From NCBI GenBank assembly GCA_003218735.1, contig QHOJ01000199.1, positions 1 through 10,685 on the forward strand: a DNA stretch of 10,685 nucleotides, written 5' to 3'. The DNA is from Verrucomicrobiota bacterium. GTDB taxonomy: Bacteria; Verrucomicrobiota; Verrucomicrobiia; Chthoniobacterales; UBA10450. The translations under genes were made by a program, and so were the position numbers. The notes under the pieces are model-generated. The model saw only the letters and a program-made list of their open reading frames with translations, had not been told where the DNA came from and ran no database searches. Positions 6,893 through 10,685 of the stretch are shown piece by piece (positions within the stretch are counted from its first letter, which is position 1; each line of letters starts with the position of its first letter).

Positions 6893-7642
6893 ATGGATCG
6901 GATTGATGGACGAACCAGCGATCAATTGCGCCCGGTTGCGTTCGAACTCGGCATCGCCCCTTATGCCGGGGGTTCCGTGCTTGTTGCCATGGGCAAGACG
7001 CGGGTAATCTGCGGCGCGACCATCGAAGAGAATGTTCCTCGCTGGATGAAAGAGCAGGCCATCACCGGTGGTTGGCTGACGGCCGAATATTCGATGCTCC
7101 CATATTCGACGCAGACGCGAAAACCGCGCGATATTGCAAAAGGTCGAATCGACGGGCGCAGCGTGGAGATCCAACGCTTGATTGGGCGATCGCTTCGTGC
7201 AGTTGTCGATCTTGAGAAACTTGGGCCGCGTACCGTCTGGGTCGATTGCGACGTTTTGCAGGCTGACGGCGGCACGCGCACCGCAGCAATTACCGGGGCG
7301 AGCTTGGCCGTCGCCATTGCCTGCCGGAAGCTCGTGAAGGAAAAAAAGCTTGATACCCCGCCAGTGCAAAAATTAGTAGCCGCAGTAAGCGCCGGCGTTC
7401 TCGATGGGAACACAATCGTCGATCTGAATTATGAAGAAGACAAAGCCGTCGCTGTCGATTTCAATTTGGTAGCGACGGAGGATGGCGATTTTGTGGAAGT
7501 ACAAAGTTCCGGGGAAGAATCGACATTTTCGAACGGGCAACTCGATGAAATGCTCGCGCTTGGCCGCAAAGGCATCGCTGAGCTCATCGCGGCGCAGCGC
7601 GCTGTGCTCGCGCGATTGATGGTCACGCCGCCGCCCAGCTAA
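6893..7642 (+). CDS. rph: Ribonuclease PH
   Basis: RNase PH is a phosphorolytic 3'-5' exoribonuclease that trims tRNA 3' ends using inorganic phosphate, acting as a hexameric ring in the cytoplasm. The 249 residues cover the full family length (usually about 240) and begin with the family opening GRTSDQLRPV (6-15). Landmarks are GSVLVAMGKTRVICGATIEE (27-46), AEYSMLPYSTQTR (64-76), GRSVEIQRLIGRSLRA (88-103) with Arg89, and DCDVLQADGGTRTA (118-131) with Arg129, the phosphate-binding arginine. YEEDKAVAVDFN (180-191) carries the conserved acidic pair Asp183 and Asp189. ATG 6893 is chosen because it immediately precedes the conserved start; no Shine-Dalgarno sequence is visible. gmd follows after 45 bases on the same strand and is probably co-transcribed. 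The right-hand genes, starting here, are visibly richer in G+C than the acyltransferase-like gene on the left. Confidence 0.97.
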   Translation: MDRIDGRTSDQLRPVAFELGIAPYAGGSVLVAMGKTRVICGATIEENVPRWMKEQAITGGWLTAEYSMLPYSTQTRKPRDIAKGRIDGRSVEIQRLIGRSLRAVVDLEKLGPRTVWVDCDVLQADGGTRTAAITGASLAVAIACRKLVKEKKLDTPPVQKLVAAVSAGVLDGNTIVDLNYEEDKAVAVDFNLVATEDGDFVEVQSSGEESTFSNGQLDEMLALGRKGIAELIAAQRAVLARLMVTPPPS

Positions 7643-7687
7643 ATCATTTGCTGCCACGGTATCGATACGCTAAAGCGCAGGATCGAC

Positions 7688-8701
7688 ATGAAGAAGGCGC
7701 TTATCACAGGCATCACCGGACAGGATGGAAGTTATCTGGCCGACCTGCTGCTCGAGAAAGACTATGAAGTGCACGGCATCATTCGCCGGGCGAGCACATT
7801 CAATACCTCGCGAATCGATCATCTCTATGCCGATCCACACATTAACGGCGTTCGAATGTTTCTGCATTATGGCGATCTGAGCGACTCAGTGAATTTGGTG
7901 AAATTGCTTTACGATCTAAAGCCAGATGAAATTTATCATCTGGCCGCGCAAAGCCATGTGCGGGTGAGCTTCGACATTCCAGAATATACTTCTGACATTA
8001 CGGGCGTCGGCACGATCCGTATTTTGGAGGCAATCCGCGAAGCCGGATTGCGTTCGCGTTTTTATCAGGCATCGAGCAGCGAAATGTTTGGCAAGGCACA
8101 ACAAGTGCCGCAAACCGAGACCACGCCCTTCTGGCCGCGCAGCCCTTACGGCGTTGCCAAGGTTTTTGCTTATTGGGCGACGGTAAATTATCGCGAGAGC
8201 TACGGTCTGTGCGCGAGCAATGGCATTTTGTTCAATCACGAAAGCCCGCGTCGCGGTGAGACTTTCGTGACGCGCAAAATCTCGCGCGCCGTTGCCGCGA
8301 TCAAGCACGGGCTACAAAAGGAATTGTTCGTCGGCAATCTTGATGCGAAACGAGACTGGGGTTACGCACCAGAATATGTCGAAGGAATGTGGCGAATTCT
8401 TCAGCACGGCGAAGGGGACGATTTTGTGCTGGCTACGGGGGAAACCCACAGCGTTCGCGAGTTTGCCGAAACAGCCTTTTCACATGTCGATCTTGATTGG
8501 AAAGAATTTGTTAAATACGACGCACGTTATCAGCGGCCCGCGGAAGTCGATCTCCTGATCGGTGACCCGTCGAAAGCAAAGAAAATACTCGATTGGGAAC
8601 CAAAGGTGCGATTCCACGAACTGGTTCGCATCATGGTGGATGCCGATATGCAATTGCTTTCGCGCAAAACACCGCAGGAGCATCTCGGCAAACTCCCGTG
8701 A
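7688..8701 (+). CDS. gmd: GDP-mannose 4,6-dehydratase
   Basis: Gmd converts GDP-D-mannose to GDP-4-keto-6-deoxy-D-mannose, the branch point to GDP-L-fucose, GDP-D-rhamnose and GDP-perosamine. The 337-residue protein is a full-length extended short-chain dehydrogenase. It has the NADP-binding [15 protein letters not shown] (8-22), [18 protein letters not shown] (30-47), HYGDLSD (60-66) and [12 protein letters not shown] (84-95). The catalytic set is Ser130/Glu132 in SSSEMFG (129-135) and Tyr154-x-x-x-Lys158 in SPYGVAK (152-158). [17 protein letters not shown] (182-198) and [14 protein letters not shown] (222-235) are signature Gmd segments. AGGA stands five bases before ATG 7688. No GDP-fucose synthase, reductase or perosamine synthase is in view, so the final GDP-sugar cannot be told. 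It ends 19 bases from the convergent L,D-transpeptidase stop. Confidence 0.97.
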   Translation: MKKALITGITGQDGSYLADLLLEKDYEVHGIIRRASTFNTSRIDHLYADPHINGVRMFLHYGDLSDSVNLVKLLYDLKPDEIYHLAAQSHVRVSFDIPEYTSDITGVGTIRILEAIREAGLRSRFYQASSSEMFGKAQQVPQTETTPFWPRSPYGVAKVFAYWATVNYRESYGLCASNGILFNHESPRRGETFVTRKISRAVAAIKHGLQKELFVGNLDAKRDWGYAPEYVEGMWRILQHGEGDDFVLATGETHSVREFAETAFSHVDLDWKEFVKYDARYQRPAEVDLLIGDPSKAKKILDWEPKVRFHELVRIMVDADMQLLSRKTPQEHLGKLP

Positions 8702-8720
8702 GTTCGAGTCCCGTCCTATT

Positions 8721-9314
8721 TTATCGGGATGGCGCGGAGGTCGTCGCTCCACCCGGGGAAATGGCATTCGCCCGGTTTGCTTCGGCCAAGCGCGTCCCGG
8801 AAGATAGCTCTGGAACGACTGCCGTCAGGGGCGCATCGACAATGGTTACTTCTGCGCCACGACCGACGATTTCGTATAAATTAATAATATCGCTCGAACG
8901 CATTCGAATGCATCCGTAACTCGCCGGGAAGCCAATGTTGCGTTCCTCCGGCGTACCGTGGATGTAAATCATGCGCGCATATGCGTGCGCGGTTTGAGGA
9001 TCGCGGCCACGCAACCAATCGCCCGTGCGGCATCGATCCTTAAAGACAGCGCCAGATGGTGCGTGATCGCCAATTTTTTGCGCGACCTCCAGTTCACCCA
9101 ATGGAGTACAAGAGCTGCCAGGCCAATCGCCGAGGCCAAATTTGGATGTGGACACAGGATAGATAGCCATCAAGTTACCGCGATCAAGAAGTGCCAACTT
9201 TTGTTCGCGGGTGCTGATGACGATGCGATGCCGGGTATCGGGCGCGGCGCACGATCCGACGATGGTGGCAATCGCGCCGAGAAGGATTGCGCGGCCGTAG
9301 ATATCGATCTTCAT
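8721..9314 (-). CDS. L,D-transpeptidase (YkuD domain), probable lipoprotein
   Basis: A 197-residue protein with a YkuD catalytic domain. Such enzymes form 3-3 crosslinks in peptidoglycan or attach proteins to it, using a cysteine nucleophile in the periplasm. The N-terminus has a hydrophobic stretch (AILLGAIATIVGSC, 9-22) ending in a VGS-Cys lipobox, so Cys22 is the likely lipidation site. The domain starts near IVISTREQKLALLDRG (31-46). The active site is IYIHGT (116-121, His119) and ASYGCIRM (131-138, Ser132, catalytic Cys135, Arg137), matching the H-x(14-17)-[ST]-x-G-C-[IV]-R consensus. No peptidoglycan-binding (LysM or PG_binding_1) domain is present. The start is ATG 9314, which overlaps the tatD stop as ATGA. 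The frame is open upstream to 9497, but that part is antisense-like sequence inside tatD and lacks a secretion signal. It is probably translationally coupled to tatD. Confidence 0.92.
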   Translation of the reverse strand: MKIDIYGRAILLGAIATIVGSCAAPDTRHRIVISTREQKLALLDRGNLMAIYPVSTSKFGLGDWPGSSCTPLGELEVAQKIGDHAPSGAVFKDRCRTGDWLRGRDPQTAHAYARMIYIHGTPEERNIGFPASYGCIRMRSSDIINLYEIVGRGAEVTIVDAPLTAVVPELSSGTRLAEANRANAISPGGATTSAPSR

Positions 9315-10174
9315 CGGTTGAATCTGAAAAATTTTTCCGCAGTTTCGGTGGTGGCCTCGCCAACTTCTTCCAACCGAATGCCGCGTGCAGCTGCGATCGT
9401 TTCCGCGACGATGCGAGTGTGTGCCGGCTCGCAGCGTTTTCCGCGAAACGGAACGGGCGCAAGATAGGGGCAATCTGTTTCCACCATAAACTTCCAAAGC
9501 GGAATTTGTGCCGCAACATCTCGCACTGCTACGCCGTTCTTGAAAGTCACAATCCCGGTGAAGGAAACGAGATGGTCGAGATCAATAACTTCGTTCGCCT
9601 GTTCGAGCGAACCGCCAAAACAATGGAATACGCCGCGCAACTTTCCCGTATACGGCCTCATGATCTCGAGCGTGTCGTCCCAAGCGTCGCGTTGATGAAT
9701 CACGGCATTCAAGCCCAGGTCAGCTGCGAGATCGAGTTGCTGCTGAAAAACACTACCCTGCCGCGACTTGTATGCGCCGTCCTGGATGTTTGCTTCGATT
9801 TCCTCCTCGGTCTCACCCTGGAATGCGCGAGCGAACACCTGCACGTTCTTTTCTTTTGCCGCCTCTACGCTTGGTAAACGGTGATAATCGAGGCCGGTCT
9901 CACCAATCCCGACGATGCGTCGGCTTTTGGCCATTTCCCGCAACGGCGTGATGACGTCCTCCTCGGCTTCTTGGGCATAAGTCGGATGAACGCCGATCAC
10001 CGCGTAAATGTTAGAATGCTTCTCGGCAAGATCGACAGCCCGCCGGCTGCTTTCAACTGAAGTACCGATTGTGATGATGCGCGTGACGCCCGCTTCGGTT
10101 GCGCGACGAAGCACATCGTCCAGATCGCTGGCGAAATCGGGATAATCAAGATGGGCGTGCGTTTCGATTAACAT
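9311..10174 (-). CDS. TatD-family metal-dependent hydrolase with an extra insertion
   Basis: TatD-family proteins are TIM-barrel metal hydrolases, several with DNase activity. The 287 residues (from ATG 10174) keep all expected metal ligands: HAH (His6, His8), GIGETGLDY (Glu92), AVIHQRDA (His160), GVFHCFGG (His184) and ETDCPYLAP (Asp234). The C-terminal region, FRGKRCEPAHTRIVAETIA (243-261), is typical. Most family members have about 255-265 residues. Here roughly 30-40 charged residues (about 99-138, including GETEEEIEANIQDGAYKSRQ) sit between the Glu92 loop and the FQQQLDLAADLGL helix. The frame is open back to a TTG at 10204, but the family starts MLIETH/MLIDTH, so ATG 10174 is chosen. It lies 55 bases after the fabH stop and overlaps the transpeptidase start. 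An in-vivo role cannot be assigned. Confidence 0.93.
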   Translation of the reverse strand: MLIETHAHLDYPDFASDLDDVLRRATEAGVTRIITIGTSVESSRRAVDLAEKHSNIYAVIGVHPTYAQEAEEDVITPLREMAKSRRIVGIGETGLDYHRLPSVEAAKEKNVQVFARAFQGETEEEIEANIQDGAYKSRQGSVFQQQLDLAADLGLNAVIHQRDAWDDTLEIMRPYTGKLRGVFHCFGGSLEQANEVIDLDHLVSFTGIVTFKNGVAVRDVAAQIPLWKFMVETDCPYLAPVPFRGKRCEPAHTRIVAETIAAARGIRLEEVGEATTETAEKFFRFNR

Positions 10175-10229
10175 TTTGTGATTGCCACTGCTGACGTCTG
10201 GCAAAGACGCCCTGCAAAAATCGACGCTA

Positions 10230-10685
10230 TTACCATTCGATGATTGTGCTCGCCCACGTTAGCCCTCCGCCGAATACGACCATCAAAATATAATCGCCCG
10301 GTTTGATGCGCCCGCTGCGATTGGCTTCATCGAGAGCGATTGCCACGGCAGCAGCAGAGGTGTTTCCATAGCGGTCCAGGTTTACATAAAATCTGTCGAG
10401 TGGAATACGGAGACGATCGGCGATTGCTTCGATAATGCGCACGTTCGCCTGGTGTGGAATGACACAGGCGATGTCTTCAATGGAGAGTCCGGCTTGTTCG
10501 AGGGCTTTTTTTGCCGCGTTGAGCATCGCGGTCACCGCCTGTTTGTAAACTTCCTTCCCGGTCATGTGAATCGTGGCCAAATTCAGATCGACATTATCGC
10601 GCGTGATCGGGCAGCGCGAACCGCCGCCCGGCATAAATAAAATATCGCTGTACCGGCCATCGCTGCCAATGTGCGTGCTGATTAC
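10230..10685 (-). CDS. fabH: 3-oxoacyl-ACP synthase III (C-terminal part, 5' end beyond the right edge)
   Basis: The frame enters from the right edge and gives 151 residues ending at a TAA at 10230-10232. FabH condenses acyl-CoA (usually acetyl-CoA) with malonyl-ACP to start fatty-acid elongation. The fragment contains GSDGRYSDIL and MPGGGSR, then MTGKEVYKQAV (41-51). The active-site His78 is in IPHQANVRII (76-85) and Asn108 is in NLDRYGNTSAAAVAIALDEA (102-121). The 30-residue spacing matches His244 and Asn274 of the E. coli enzyme. It ends with GDYILMVVFGGGLTWAS (130-146). The catalytic cysteine and N-terminal half lie outside the window. The active-site pair supports FabH or a close KAS III relative; a secondary-metabolism KAS III is possible but nothing here suggests it. 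It precedes tatD by 55 bases on the same strand. Confidence 0.95.
   Translation of the reverse strand, partial: VISTHIGSDGRYSDILFMPGGGSRCPITRDNVDLNLATIHMTGKEVYKQAVTAMLNAAKKALEQAGLSIEDIACVIPHQANVRIIEAIADRLRIPLDRFYVNLDRYGNTSAAAVAIALDEANRSGRIKPGDYILMVVFGGGLTWASTIIEW

Noticed and set aside
8709..8729. Possible terminator between gmd and the transpeptidase (TCCCG/CGGGA around an 11-base loop)
   Set aside because: The stem is only five base pairs, has no T-run and overlaps the transpeptidase stop, so it is too weak to call.
9315..9497. N-terminal extension of the L,D-transpeptidase to 9497
   Set aside because: It lies inside tatD in another phase. The lipoprotein signal begins at ATG 9314, which also forms a normal ATGA overlap.
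9287..9877. 196-residue plus-strand frame across tatD
   Set aside because: Antisense shadow of tatD, whose metal-ligand motifs are complete on the other strand.

Overview
This is a bacterial chromosome segment in which a surface-polysaccharide or glycan locus (about 1-6800) lies next to housekeeping genes (about 6890-10685). Taxonomy cannot be fixed from the sequence. Most starts lack a clear Shine-Dalgarno sequence, several genes start with TTG or with a TTG competing with an ATG, and the protein families resemble those of soil Verrucomicrobiota or similar Gram-negative-type bacteria. That assignment is a low-confidence inference.

Left region, minus strand (3819 down to the left edge): four closely spaced genes encode a DesVI/TylM1-like SAM N-methyltransferase, a FemAB/GNAT-type acyltransferase-like protein, a DegT/DnrJ/EryC1/StrS (DesI/VioA-like) sugar aminotransferase, and a family 2 glycosyltransferase that runs off the left edge. 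Together they look like a module that makes, N-modifies and transfers a 4-amino-4,6-dideoxyhexose. A -10-like TATAAT and two small dyads lie upstream of the first gene.

Middle region: on the plus strand, facing that operon, is a broken gene for a second FemAB-like protein. Its parts are spread over three frames, with an internal stop and a deletion near the conserved glycine-rich motif, and its normal C-terminus (FKRGW ... YFPLYR) is still readable. Next, on the minus strand, are a 504-residue glycosyltransferase with an unusual composite C-terminal half, and a 59-codon small ORF with a strong ribosome binding site.

Right region: RNase PH and GDP-mannose 4,6-dehydratase run on the plus strand. 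Converging on them is a minus-strand set: 3-oxoacyl-ACP synthase III (FabH, entering from the right edge), a TatD-family hydrolase with an extra insertion, and a short L,D-transpeptidase lipoprotein that overlaps tatD by ATGA.

Working together: Gmd makes GDP-4-keto-6-deoxymannose, and the left module probably works on a dTDP-4-keto-6-deoxyhexose. Both would feed glycosyltransferases that build a cell-surface glycan. RNase PH, TatD, FabH and the L,D-transpeptidase serve RNA maturation, an unspecified hydrolase role, fatty-acid initiation and peptidoglycan crosslinking. No RNA gene, CRISPR array or insertion sequence was seen, and no stretch over 300 bases lacks a gene or gene remnant.
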